This document shows, piece by piece, positions 55,891 to 63,912 of a stretch of 64,000 nt of DNA (position 1 is the stretch's first letter; each line of letters opens with the position of its first letter). Below the pieces are notes generated by a model. It did no database searches and had not been told where the DNA came from. It worked only from the letters and a program-made list of their open reading frames with translations. The position numbers were made by a program, and so were the translations under genes. Source of the stretch: Novosphingobium meiothermophilum (GTDB lineage Bacteria; Pseudomonadota; Alphaproteobacteria; Sphingomonadales; Sphingomonadaceae); assembly GCF_003171715.1 (NCBI RefSeq), contig NZ_QGHL01000009.1, positions 40,308 to 104,307 of the forward strand, read 5' to 3'.

Positions 55891-56065
55891 GTCGAACATT
55901 GATCCAGCGCAATGGCCGACCGCTAGATATGCCGGGGCATAGAGGCGTAAGCAGATGGAGTCAGGCAAGTTTCAATGATCGCAGATGCAGGTTTTTCGCC
56001 CTGTGATTACAGTCATTGCCTGGCCGATTGACTCACCCTAAGCTTGTCATTGACTTGGCGCAGAG

Positions 56066-56079
56066 CTTTCCTTGGAAAG
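56066..56079 (+). other. Palindrome in the leader of the unknown operon
   Basis: CTTTCC-TT-GGAAAG, perfect 6-bp arms, 39 bp before the ATG at 56118. Operator or small leader hairpin. Confidence 0.4.
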
Positions 56080-56117
56080 TCGAAGCCGCGTCACTATTTC
56101 TTTCAAGGGGCAACCAG

Positions 56118-58223
56118 ATGGCAAGCAAGGGTTCCGGTTGGTCCGATTTTGCTGCACCATCGCTGAAGCTCCTGTCCGAGCCGGCGGCGTCCTATCGTCC
56201 TTCACCTCTGTTGCCTGCACCGCCCCCGCAATCTTCGTCCCCGCAATCATCGTCCCCGCAATCATCGTCTGGGCCAGTCCCCCAATCGGCGCCAGCCTCG
56301 CTTTCTACTCCGCCTCAGGTTTCCTTTTTGCCGCTCGCGCCGGTGCAGATGTGCCCGCTCAGGCAGGGCAGCGCGGGAGGGGTGGCTGCGCCTGTGCGCA
56401 CCGATCACACCAAGCCCTGTGATGTTGAATCGCTGACCCTGGCGCTCTCGCCACCGTCTCCCACCGTCTGGCCGCAGTTCATGGGGCTGGGCTGGCTGGG
56501 CAAACTGCTGAAGGAACAGAACAAGCCGGTCATGGAGCCGGTCATCCTTGCACCGCTCAGCGGCGGGCCAACCCGTCCAGGCCCGGCCTGCGGTCCTCTT
56601 GCCATGCGGTATATCCGGATCGAGGTGGTCGCTGCCCCACCGCCCAGCAGTGGCAATGCACAGGGCAAGGGGGCCAGGATCGACATTTCGGCCCGGCCCG
56701 GACCTGGCTACTGCGGCAGCAGTGGGCATGCCCTGCTCGAAATCAGTCCGCGGCCGGTGGAACTGGTCAAGGGGCCGGTTATCGGTGCGTCCGATCCTGA
56801 AGGTATTCTCCGGCGCGAAGGCTTCGCTACCGGGCAGTTCATGTTCTACGCTGAACGGCTTGTGTCGGACGATGCCTTTGGCGGTTATGCAGCACCGTTC
56901 CAGATTGCGTGGGCTTTGTGGCAGCGCCGCGATCTGGGCAAAGCCTATCGCGTCTCGCTTGGCACTTGCGGCAATCGCAATGCGCCAAGGGCTGTCGGTT
57001 CGATCTCGGCTGATGTCGTGGTCTATCCCGAAGCCCTGCTGACGCTTGAGGTCGCGATCCCTGCCAAAGCGCAGCCATCGACCTTCTTCGAAAAGTCGGG
57101 AACGGCATCGGTGGCGTGGAACCGGCAGACCGGCACCGACGGCAGCGTCTTTTCCTCCCGGTCGGTGCAGACCGGCAGCACCTCGATCAATCGCACGCCG
57201 CTGGCTGGGCGCGATGCCAATGGCATCAGCCAAACCGGACGGACAAGCCAGACCAGCAGAACAACCGGAAACCTCGTCACCTCTGATGGTGGCCGCACCA
57301 CCTTCACCCAGACCTCTACGGTCAAGGGCAAAGAGGCCAACCTCCGGCTGGAGGACGGATCGTCCGGCAGTTTCGCACGGACCGAAACCAGCAACCGTTT
57401 CGAGGCAAGCGGCGCCAAAGGGGGCACCCTGTCGGACAGCAGCGTGACCACTGGCGAATACCTCACACCGGGGCAGGCACCGCCGGGCTTTGCCGAGCAA
57501 CTTGGCCTTTCGCTCAAATACAATGGCGTGACGATCGGCGGCGACATGAAGACCTGGCGTGAGCGTATCCTCATCGCCAAGGTTCTGCTGGAAGACCTGC
57601 CGCGGATGGCCAGCTTCCTCAATTCCAAGGTGCAGGTCGGCTGGGCACTGAAGGGCACGATCAGCGGCCCCAGCGGCACGGTGAAGCTGGTCTGGGGACT
57701 GAAGTCCTCGACCAAGCGAATGCGGGTGGAGCGCTATTGCGGGATACTCGCCAGCGCCGCGATAGTATCCGCCTCGGTTGAGCTGAGCTTCGGCTTCAAG
57801 CTGGCTTTCGGCGAGGCAATGAACCACCTGGGCAAGAAGACCTCCGCCGAACTGTTCGATGCGCGGGTTCTCGGATCACTGACCGGCACGGTTTCGCTCG
57901 CTGGCGAATACGAGGAGCTGGAGAACGTGGATCGTTATGGCAAGGTCCAGCTTCTCGGCGATGTCACGGTAAAGCTTCAGGCCAAACTGCATGCCCTGAA
58001 GGCAATCTATGTCGATGCCAGCGTCACCGGGGGGCTGCTGGTGACCGGAGGCTATGCAGCCAGTCTGGAGAAGAACCCAACGCTGGGCGTTACCGCCGGT
58101 TTCAAGAGCCTCGTCGCAACGGCCACCGTTGCCGCCATGGGGCACGAGTTCTGGTCAGCCGGCCCGAAAGTGCTCATCCCCCAGACCGAACCGTTTTTCG
58201 AAATGGACTTTCTCAAGGCATGA
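56118..58223 (+). CDS. Large protein of unknown function (gene A of a three-gene operon)
   Basis: A 701-residue protein I do not recognise. ATG at 56118 has AAGGGG about 8 bp upstream. Residues about 15-80 are Ser/Pro/Gln-rich with PQSSS repeats; about 115-325 form a Cys-containing beta-rich region (PVILAPLSGGPTRPGPACGP, RIDISARPGPGYCGSSGHAL, VSLGTCGNRNAPRAVGSISA); about 330-455 is a Ser/Thr/Gly-rich repetitive linker (TGRTSQTSRTTGNLV, TSDGGRTTFTQTSTV); the last 200 residues are amphipathic beta/hydrophobic segments (VQVGWALKGTISG, GILASAAIVSASVELSFGFK, YVDASVTGGLLVTGGYAAS) that could insert in a membrane. No signal peptide. The stop is 19 bp before gene B. A secreted or injected effector is possible, but that is speculation. 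Confidence 0.6.
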   Translation: MASKGSGWSDFAAPSLKLLSEPAASYRPSPLLPAPPPQSSSPQSSSPQSSSGPVPQSAPASLSTPPQVSFLPLAPVQMCPLRQGSAGGVAAPVRTDHTKPCDVESLTLALSPPSPTVWPQFMGLGWLGKLLKEQNKPVMEPVILAPLSGGPTRPGPACGPLAMRYIRIEVVAAPPPSSGNAQGKGARIDISARPGPGYCGSSGHALLEISPRPVELVKGPVIGASDPEGILRREGFATGQFMFYAERLVSDDAFGGYAAPFQIAWALWQRRDLGKAYRVSLGTCGNRNAPRAVGSISADVVVYPEALLTLEVAIPAKAQPSTFFEKSGTASVAWNRQTGTDGSVFSSRSVQTGSTSINRTPLAGRDANGISQTGRTSQTSRTTGNLVTSDGGRTTFTQTSTVKGKEANLRLEDGSSGSFARTETSNRFEASGAKGGTLSDSSVTTGEYLTPGQAPPGFAEQLGLSLKYNGVTIGGDMKTWRERILIAKVLLEDLPRMASFLNSKVQVGWALKGTISGPSGTVKLVWGLKSSTKRMRVERYCGILASAAIVSASVELSFGFKLAFGEAMNHLGKKTSAELFDARVLGSLTGTVSLAGEYEELENVDRYGKVQLLGDVTVKLQAKLHALKAIYVDASVTGGLLVTGGYAASLEKNPTLGVTAGFKSLVATATVAAMGHEFWSAGPKVLIPQTEPFFEMDFLKA
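56224..56268 (+). repeat. Three 15-bp tandem repeats inside gene A
   Basis: Unit CCCCGCAATCATCGT at 56224, 56239 and 56254 (first copy has one change, T for A), encoding SPQSS-type repeats. A site for length variation by slippage. Confidence 0.85.
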
Positions 58224-58242
58224 TCGCGCGGAGGCACTTGCC

Positions 58243-59001
58243 ATGTATGTCCTGAAGCTCGAATCGCGCGGTGTTGCCTGCGAGGTTTCGGTCAACGACG
58301 TGCCGCTGGCCAGCGTCACAGGGTCTGCGGCCAGCAACCGGCTCGCCTTTGCGGCTCCGTGGATCACCGAACCGACGGGCATCATGTCCGCGCGCATCCT
58401 GCCGCCGCCGATCCCGCCCGAACGCCCGGTTGAACGGAGCGCCGACGCGGTGCTGATCGCACTTCCTCCCGGCGCGCCTGCTGGTGAGCCCGAAGGCGAG
58501 GTGATTGCCGAAATCCGCTGGTCAGCCCCTCCGGGCGACGAGACCGAAGTGCCGCCTCTCCAGCGTGAAGCACGCTTTTCGGCCCGGCCTGCACCACCGA
58601 TGCGCTGGCAGCGCTCGCGGCTTTCGGCGGGCACTCCGGCCGATGCGGAAGCGCTTTTTGCGTGGATCGTCGGACTTCAGGCGGCGGTCGAGCGCGGGGA
58701 TGTTGCGCATTTCATGAGGGCATCGGAACCGGGGCTGCGCGATCTGGCCGAAGCCATGGGGCTGGACCCGCAGGAGCAGATCGAGGAACTCACCGAGCTG
58801 CTTACGCTCAACTTCCCTGTGACCGGGCTGAAACCACTCGTGCCCGATGATCTGGTCTATCGTCCGGTTGCAGGCGGACGGTTGCTTGCCGTGACGCGCA
58901 AGAACGGCGATCCGGTCATCGCCACGGTGCCAGATGCGGCGCGGCCCTACCGCTACAGCCTTCGCGCCGGCATGATCGATGGCCAGTGGTGGGCGTTTTG
59001 A
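58243..59001 (+). CDS. Protein of unknown function (gene B)
   Basis: A 252-residue protein without signal peptide or membrane segment. The N-terminal half looks like a beta-sandwich (YVLKLESRGVACEVSVNDVP, NRLAFAAPWITEPTGIMSAR); the C-terminal half (about 130-250) is helical then beta with AEALFAWIVGLQAAVERGD and a conserved-looking end, RYSLRAGMIDGQWWAF. GGAGG lies 8 bp before the ATG. It overlaps gene C. I know of no established family; I recall small Ig-like proteins with this kind of N-terminus beside type VI secretion effector genes, which needs a search to confirm. Confidence 0.6.
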   Translation: MYVLKLESRGVACEVSVNDVPLASVTGSAASNRLAFAAPWITEPTGIMSARILPPPIPPERPVERSADAVLIALPPGAPAGEPEGEVIAEIRWSAPPGDETEVPPLQREARFSARPAPPMRWQRSRLSAGTPADAEALFAWIVGLQAAVERGDVAHFMRASEPGLRDLAEAMGLDPQEQIEELTELLTLNFPVTGLKPLVPDDLVYRPVAGGRLLAVTRKNGDPVIATVPDAARPYRYSLRAGMIDGQWWAF

Positions 59002-59357
59002 CGCTGGATATATCCCCGGCGGTCATGGCCGCGTTCGAGCGCGACATGGCCGAGCGCGCCGCAGTCGAGTTTTCCGCGCTGATCCGCACCGCGCATCCCG
59101 GCATCGTCAGCGTCATGCCGGATGCCGAACTGCTTGCCCGCACCCGCGCGGGCGTGGAGCTGTGCTGCCGTCACGCCATTGCCTCGCGCCGCGACATCCT
59201 GATCCTGTGTCTGGTCCATGTTCTCTATGGAACCGATCCGGTAAGCCAGCCCGGTCTATCGTGGATCGGATCAATATTGGCCGAAGGCACACCCGCCGAT
59301 AGCACAGAGCCTGATACCAGAGCCTATCGTATCCACTGCCGCCTGTCCGAAAGCTAA
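58986..59357 (+). CDS. Small helical protein of unknown function (gene C)
   Basis: About 120 residues, mostly helical: DISPAVMAAFERDMAERAAV, AELLARTRAGVELCCRHAIA, then RDILILCLVHVLYGTDP. It overlaps the end of gene B; the real start may be the TTG at 58998, which forms a TTGA overlap with the gene B stop, or one of two GTGs just before. Proteins of this size and helical pattern often accompany VgrG/PAAR effector genes (recalled, not searched). Its 3' end overlaps the convergent Nramp-like gene by 4 bp. Confidence 0.55.
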   Translation: MVGVLTLDISPAVMAAFERDMAERAAVEFSALIRTAHPGIVSVMPDAELLARTRAGVELCCRHAIASRRDILILCLVHVLYGTDPVSQPGLSWIGSILAEGTPADSTEPDTRAYRIHCRLSES

Positions 59358-60667
59358 TCCGACCAGAACATCCAGAGTGAGGCGGCGGCCATGATGGCCG
59401 TTGCCATCCAGCCAAGCACCAGAACGCTGCGGCCTGCGGCAAACTGGCCCATCACGGATTTGCGGGCGGCGATCATCAGGATTGCGATCATCAGGGGCAC
59501 GGCGACCACGCCGTTGATCACCGCGCTCCAGAACAGGGCCTTCATCGGGTTGATGGGCGAGAACTGGATCACGATGCCCAGCGCCATGCTGATGAAGATC
59601 ACACCATAAAAGCCGCGTGCTTCGTTGACTGAACGTTCAAGGCCCCACTGCCAGCCCATCGCTTCGGCAAGGCCATAGGCGGCAGAGCCTGCCAGTGTCG
59701 GCACGCCTATCAGGCCAACCCCCAGAATGCCGAGCGCAAAGAGCAGGAACGCCATATCCCCGGCCAGAGGGCGCAGGGCATCGGCGGCCTCGGCGGCGGT
59801 CTGGATGTCGGTCACGCCCGATGCGTGCAGCGTGACGCCGCAGGCAAGGATGATGAACCATGCGGTCACGTTCGAATAGAACATGCCGCTCCAGGTGTCC
59901 CACGCTATCCGGCGCAGCTCAGCCGGTGCGGCTGCCGGTTCGTCGAGCAGCGGCCGTGCCCCGGCCACGTGCTGCATGTCTTCCACTTCTTCCGATGCCT
60001 GCCAGAAGAACAGATAGGGGCTGATCGTCGTGCCGAAGATCGCCACGATCATGGCCGCCGCCTGCGCATCGAAGGTCAGCCGGGGCAGGAAGGTGCGCAC
60101 CAGAACCTCGCCCCACGGGACATGGACAGCAAAGAGCACCGCCGCATAAGCCAGCAGGGAAAGGGTCAACCACTTCAGGATCTTGACATAGCGATGATAG
60201 GGTATCGCGATCAGCAGGCCCGCCATCAGGATGACGAATACGACCGTCATGACATGGCGCGGCGCACCGGTCACGAGTTCGGCCACTTCGCCCATTGCCG
60301 CCACGTCGGCCGCGATGTTGAGCGTGTTGGCAATCAGCAGCAGCCCCACCACCACGGCCACAACGGGGACCGGGAACACCGCTTTCATGTTGGCCGCAAT
60401 GCCGCGTCCGGTCACGCGGCCGATGCGCGCGCAGACAAGCTGGATGGCCGCCATGAACGGATAGCACAGCGGCATCGTCCACAGCATGTTCAGTCCGAAC
60501 TGCGCTCCGGCCTGCGAATAGGTGGCGATACCGCTGGGATCGTCGTCGGCAACGCCGGTAATCAGGCCCGGCCCCACGCGCAGATGGGGCCCACGCGCGA
60601 ACCGCGCCAGCCTGCGTGGCGCCGGTGCTACCGATTGGCTCGGCGCGATTGCTTCAGGATCGGTCAC
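59354..60667 (-). CDS. Nramp-related divalent-metal transporter with altered metal site
   Basis: A 437-residue inner-membrane protein with about 11 membrane segments of the Nramp/MntH fold. In true Nramp proteins segment 1 carries DPGN and segment 6 MPH; here they read DDDPSGIATYSQAG and FGTTISPYLFFWQASEEVED, so the metal-binding Asn and Met are absent. Such Nramp-related proteins (some shown to carry Mg2+ instead of Mn2+/Fe2+) form a separate branch, so I would not call it MntH. The start is a GTG at 60667 with only a weak ribosome-binding site. Its end overlaps the convergent gene C. Confidence 0.85.
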   Translation of the reverse strand: MTDPEAIAPSQSVAPAPRRLARFARGPHLRVGPGLITGVADDDPSGIATYSQAGAQFGLNMLWTMPLCYPFMAAIQLVCARIGRVTGRGIAANMKAVFPVPVVAVVVGLLLIANTLNIAADVAAMGEVAELVTGAPRHVMTVVFVILMAGLLIAIPYHRYVKILKWLTLSLLAYAAVLFAVHVPWGEVLVRTFLPRLTFDAQAAAMIVAIFGTTISPYLFFWQASEEVEDMQHVAGARPLLDEPAAAPAELRRIAWDTWSGMFYSNVTAWFIILACGVTLHASGVTDIQTAAEAADALRPLAGDMAFLLFALGILGVGLIGVPTLAGSAAYGLAEAMGWQWGLERSVNEARGFYGVIFISMALGIVIQFSPINPMKALFWSAVINGVVAVPLMIAILMIAARKSVMGQFAAGRSVLVLGWMATAIMAAASLWMFWSD

Positions 60668-61140
60668 GCCAGCTCAGCTTTGACAGGGATTGAGGAAGCC
60701 GGCGCGCCGGACGATGCCGGGCATTCGCCTTGGGCTGGGACCACACCAAAGAAATACGCGTGGTGGAGGCGGAGGGAGAGTGTCTGAGTCAAGCCTCAAT
60801 CAGAGAAAATCAGGGCCTTCTGCCAGGAACCCCTGTCGATTGACCCCTTAGGTGGCACAGCAACGACGACCGTGCAAGCCTTGGGGGCACGTCAATCCGA
60901 GTTCTCTCTACTCACGCAAATCGCAAAGCTTCAAGCCCATGACGCCGTCTCCGCCACCATTACGTCCTGCATCGCCTTGGCGCCCGGCAGCCGCATTTTC
61001 ACCGCGCTGCGGCGCGCCGACATAGCGGTTCGACGGAACAAGGCAGTCAGCCTTAGGATCATAGCGCGCCCTCGTTGGCAGGGCCTCTACAGGATCGCTT
61101 GGCAGCATTGCCCGCAGGAGTTCCAAGGCACCCGCGTAGG
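60668..61140. other. Gap without a convincing gene
   Basis: 473 bp upstream of the Nramp-like gene. Short frames on both strands show no recognisable protein. It holds a tRNA-3'-end-like 16-mer (60761) and a small CCCGC-CTAC-GCGGG-type hairpin near 61130, just before the IS5-type remnant. It looks like debris of past insertions. Confidence 0.5.
60761..60776 (-). other. tRNA/tmRNA 3'-end-like fragment (possible att remnant)
   Basis: TGGTGGAGGCGGAGGG; its complement CCCTCCGCCTCCACCA ends in CCA and looks like an acceptor stem of a tRNA or tmRNA. The T-arm that should precede it is missing, so this is at most a 3'-end fragment such as integrative elements leave at attachment sites. Confidence 0.3.
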
Positions 61141-61510
61141 CGGGGTGGCGGCATCTGCCTGATGAGTATGGCAAGTGGAACAGTGTGTTCCGGCGCTATC
61201 GACGATGGGTCACGACCGGCGTGTTCGATGCCATGCTGGAGACGCTGGCCGAACTGGCGGGGCGCGACACGGCCGCCGACATGATCGACAGCACGGTGGT
61301 CCGGGCACATCATTGTGCCGTCGGCATAAAAAGGGGACTCAGCAAACCGAGGCGCTTGGCCGATCGCGCGGTGGCTTCACCACCAAGCTCCACGCAAGGT
61401 GCGATGCCAGACGCGTTGCAACCCGATACGACAAAACCAAGGAATCCTAGCTCGGCTTCGTCGCTCTCGCCTCAGTCAAACTCTGGCTACCCTTTGTCCA
61501 CGAAACCTAA
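61141..61510 (+). pseudogene. IS5-family (IS427-type) transposase remnant
   Basis: The frame opens with GWRHLPDEYGKWNSVFRRYR, continues to DMIDSTVVRAHHCAVGIKRG, then shifts by one base at an A-rich slippery run (ATAAAAAGGGG, about 61326-61336) into TEALGRSRGGFTTKLHARCD, as expected for the two overlapping frames of IS427-type elements. A large internal part is deleted, and the C-terminal end resumes as RVATRYDKTKES, a TAG stop at 61448, then LGFVALASVKLWLPFVHET to the natural TAA at 61508. The 5' end is lost (in-frame TAG just before 61141). It interrupts a small gene on the opposite strand. Confidence 0.82.
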
Positions 61511-61652
61511 CTCCCAGCTTCCCATAGAGGGGATACGAAGGGTTCTTGTCGTTTTCGCAACGCTGCTTTGCGTTGTAGAACGCATCGTGAGCCTTTTTCC
61601 CCATGGGGGTCTTCAGCACCGCAGACACGGCAGATTTCTGGGTATTTCCCAT
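61511..61652 (-). pseudogene. Small phage-type gene truncated by the IS remnant
   Basis: From ATG at 61652 the frame reads MGNTQKSAVSAVLKTPMGKK, then AHDAFYNAKQRCENDKNPSY, PLYGKLGV, and runs into the IS remnant (chance stop at 61476). The pattern A-x-x-R-C-x-N-(x)n-Y-x-x-YG-x-x-G-V/I is the start of a small protein family common in prophages. The C-terminal half is gone. Function unknown. Confidence 0.55.
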
Positions 61653-61700
61653 TGTAATTGTCCTTGTAGATGTATTGTAGGTAGCAGGCCGCTGGCATTC

Positions 61701-62981
61701 TCACTGCGAACCGGCGGCAGCTTCGATCAACTCGGGCACCCGCACGGGGAGTTTCAGACTGGCGATGACTTCGTGCAGGTCTTCAAAGGACAGGCCGAAC
61801 CCGTAATCCCCACCCGACGAATGATCCTGGTGGCCGATGATCTGGTCGATGATGTACTTCGGGACCTTGTTCGTCCGCAGATAGTCCTCTGCACTGTGCC
61901 GGAACGAGTGAAACACGAGCGCCGGGTCATCCAAGCCGATCTTGTCGAGGAAGCGCCCAAACCATTTCGAGAACACGGTCGAGGGCTGGCCATCCATGCC
62001 GAACTTGATCCTGTGGAACACCCGCTTGGGCGATCCGGCCATTTTGCGCTGCCGCTTCACGAAGTCGGCGAACCACAACGCCATGATGTCGGGGTGCAGA
62101 GGGATTTTGCGAACCCCTGCATCCGACTTCACATGCTTGTATCCGTCTTCACCGTGCTTCGCGTCCGACTCCTCGTTGATCGAAATATAGGGGACCGGGC
62201 CATCGAGCACGCAATCGGTGAAGTGAAGCTGGATCAGTTCACCGTCGATGAACTGATTGAAGAGTATTGCCGCCACAAGAAGGTCGAATGGACCGAAAAG
62301 ACTTTGGCAACTCACCGGCCCAAGCTGAAACTGCTGTCCGATTTCATTGGCGGTGACAGGCGGGCCGACCGGCTCGCACCTTACACCCCGACGGACCCCT
62401 TGTTTGTCGGAGATCGTCGGGACCGTGAGAAGAGCATCGGCCTCACCAAGCCGGAAAAGATAGAGTTGCTCGGCTTCGATCATCGCTCGAACTACGCCCT
62501 CCACAATGGCCTTGAGCTTCTCATCGCTGGCATCGTCCAGATCGATCTTCTGTCTGGCTGCCATCTGTTTTGCGGCGGCGATGGTGTCGGCTTCGAACGC
62601 CCCGGCTGAAAGCTGGTGCTTCAACGTGCGGAGGTGGTCTTTCGCCATGGACTCTTGGTCGAGCACTTCGAAATCAGGCTCTGACGTAACGGGTTCAAAA
62701 CCCCGGTCCCGATCCTTCTCAAGTTCGGCAAAGCAGTCCCGGATCAGATTGCGAATATCGTTCTTCGACAGATTGTTGGCATTACGCATCATCGCGAATG
62801 TGTCCTTCAGTTGCGAGCCGGTTCTGGCTGCAAGCTGACGAGCTTCGTGAAAGCGCATAGGGCCAAGGGACCGGCGAACTTCACGTACGCCCACCAGATT
62901 GACCAGATCGCCCGGAATGCGAACGCGGACGTAGAATGCCAATCCGCGACGCATCAGGAACGGCGCAGCCCAAGCAGTCAT
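61701..62981 (-). CDS. Tyrosine recombinase/integrase, internally rearranged
   Basis: An open frame of 426 residues. The N-terminus (PFLMRRGLAFYVRVRIPGDL, VREVRRSLG) is that of DUF6538-type phage/island integrases. The C-terminal catalytic part is present: KSDAGVRKIPLHPD, HSFRHS (HxxR), IIGHQD and the nucleophile Tyr in GGDYG. Between them about 50 residues (around VGPPVTANEIGQQFQLGPVS) make no sense, because this stretch of DNA encodes the missing core-binding domain on the opposite strand. The first catalytic Arg is not present. The frame stayed open by chance, so annotation pipelines will call an intact integrase, but it is probably dead. ATG at 62981 fits the family. Confidence 0.78.
   Translation of the reverse strand: MTAWAAPFLMRRGLAFYVRVRIPGDLVNLVGVREVRRSLGPMRFHEARQLAARTGSQLKDTFAMMRNANNLSKNDIRNLIRDCFAELEKDRDRGFEPVTSEPDFEVLDQESMAKDHLRTLKHQLSAGAFEADTIAAAKQMAARQKIDLDDASDEKLKAIVEGVVRAMIEAEQLYLFRLGEADALLTVPTISDKQGVRRGVRCEPVGPPVTANEIGQQFQLGPVSCQSLFGPFDLLVAAILFNQFIDGELIQLHFTDCVLDGPVPYISINEESDAKHGEDGYKHVKSDAGVRKIPLHPDIMALWFADFVKRQRKMAGSPKRVFHRIKFGMDGQPSTVFSKWFGRFLDKIGLDDPALVFHSFRHSAEDYLRTNKVPKYIIDQIIGHQDHSSGGDYGFGLSFEDLHEVIASLKLPVRVPELIEAAAGSQ
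62236..62395 (+). other. Inverted segment inside the integrase gene
   Basis: On the plus strand this reads FTVDELIEEYCRHKKVEWTE followed by KTLATHRPKLKLLSDFIGG and DRRADRL, a good core-binding (SAM-like) domain of the same integrase family. At the left junction ATCAGTTCA (62233-62241) and TGAACTGAT (62249-62257) form a perfect 9-bp inverted repeat, since both ELI-coding sequences contain TGAACTGAT. The right junction is near 62395-62450 and cannot be placed exactly. Confidence 0.7.
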
Positions 62982-63453
62982 GGCTTCGGCTCCGCCAACC
63001 GGCTCAAGGTTAGTGGGTGATCGTTTCGCTTTTTCTGATGCGCTACGCTGGAGCGCCCTGCTTCCCTGTGACTTCTTGTCGGGGGTCGCACGGTTTGCCG
63101 GAATGGCCCATTATAGATGCCGTTCCCATCACCCTTTGGGAGATCAAACCCGGTCGGGTGTATCACCAACGGCCCCAATAAGGGCCATCGGAGACAGACA
63201 GGATTTCGAGATACTAGGGTTTCCCAAGCATTGCAAGGGTGGTGGCGGTGGGAGCGGAGCCGGATTCCGACCTTCTCTGGAGCGTAACCTATTGATTATT
63301 ATATTACGACTGTGAGTTCGAATCCCATTTGAGACCGGTGAAACATCGTTCGCGGATTAAACGTAGATCAAGGCCACTCATGCGGCCTACTTGTCTATCG
63401 GTACAACACTTTGCTCTCGTGATTTACGTAGAACCAGATGCCTATCGTACTGA
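62982..63453. other. Gap upstream of the integrase without a convincing gene
   Basis: 472 bp. Short frames on both strands resemble nothing. It contains an AT-rich patch (63288-63308) directly followed by a T-arm-like sequence, the kind of layout seen at phage or island attachment sites. Confidence 0.5.
63311..63328 (+). other. tRNA T-arm-like sequence (possible att scar)
   Basis: TGTGAGTTCGAATCCCAT contains the TTCGAAT loop flanked by a partly paired stem (one A-C mismatch). No tRNA body precedes it and no CCA follows at the right distance. 330 bp upstream of the integrase start. Confidence 0.35.
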
Positions 63454-63912
63454 TCAGTGCGTTGACCCCACGCCGTTCATCATCTGTGACACTAACCCAT
63501 TCAGCCTGTGGGCCGCATCATCTAAAGGAATCGTGACACGCACTTTGTTCGGCGGAATTCTTAACACGCCTTCAGCAGTGATCGACGGGTCGCCACGATC
63601 GAGCCTCGGCGAAAGCTGGCGCAAATCGGCAAAGGGCGTCCCGCCGATCACCGGAGTGATCGCTGCATCGAGCCGCATCATAAAAAGGCGATCTACCGAA
63701 AGGGCTATGTCGAGCCATTCATCGCCATACTTTCGTGCACCATGTGCCAATCCGTTCCGGACAGGTTTAGCATAGTCGTTCCAGAGCTCCCAAAGCTCTT
63801 CCAGGTCCTGGCCGGCTTTGAGGGTGTCGGCCCAATTGCGCGCGTAAAGGCGGTCAAAATAGACGATGAAAGTGCCTTGCCCGTGCTTCTTCCCGTACGT
63901 GATTGTGAGGTG
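63454..63912 (-). pseudogene. HEPN-like protein, 5' end cut by an insertion
   Basis: Reading from about 63912: LTITYGKKHGQGTFIVYFDR, LYARNWADTLKAGQDLEELW, ELWNDYAKPVRNGLAHGARK, YGDEWLDIALSVDRLFMMRL, to a stop at 63454. The RNGLAH motif inside a four-helix stretch is the R-N-x3-H (RX4-6H) signature of HEPN domains, found in RNase toxins and defence proteins. Upstream the frame passes into IS-like sequence and hits a stop at 63967, so the N-terminus is lost. Its last 50 residues (GTPFADLRQLSPRL...VTIPLDDAAHRLNGL) are a beta/alpha tail. Confidence 0.55.

Noticed and set aside
59354..60667. Calling the Nramp-fold protein MntH
   Set aside because: DPGN and MPH motifs are both altered, so Mn2+/Fe2+ transport should not be assumed.
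60908..61174. Small minus-strand frame of 88 codons before the IS remnant
   Set aside because: No motif, Gly-rich low complexity, and it spans the likely IS boundary.
61185..62609. A 474-residue plus-strand open frame
   Set aside because: It joins the IS remnant frame, antisense of the integrase and the inverted core-binding segment; it has no single protein family and no ribosome-binding site.
63454..63750. 98-residue minus-strand frame taken as a complete small gene
   Set aside because: The frame continues upstream with sensible sequence to about 63912, so the fragment is the C-terminal part of a longer protein.
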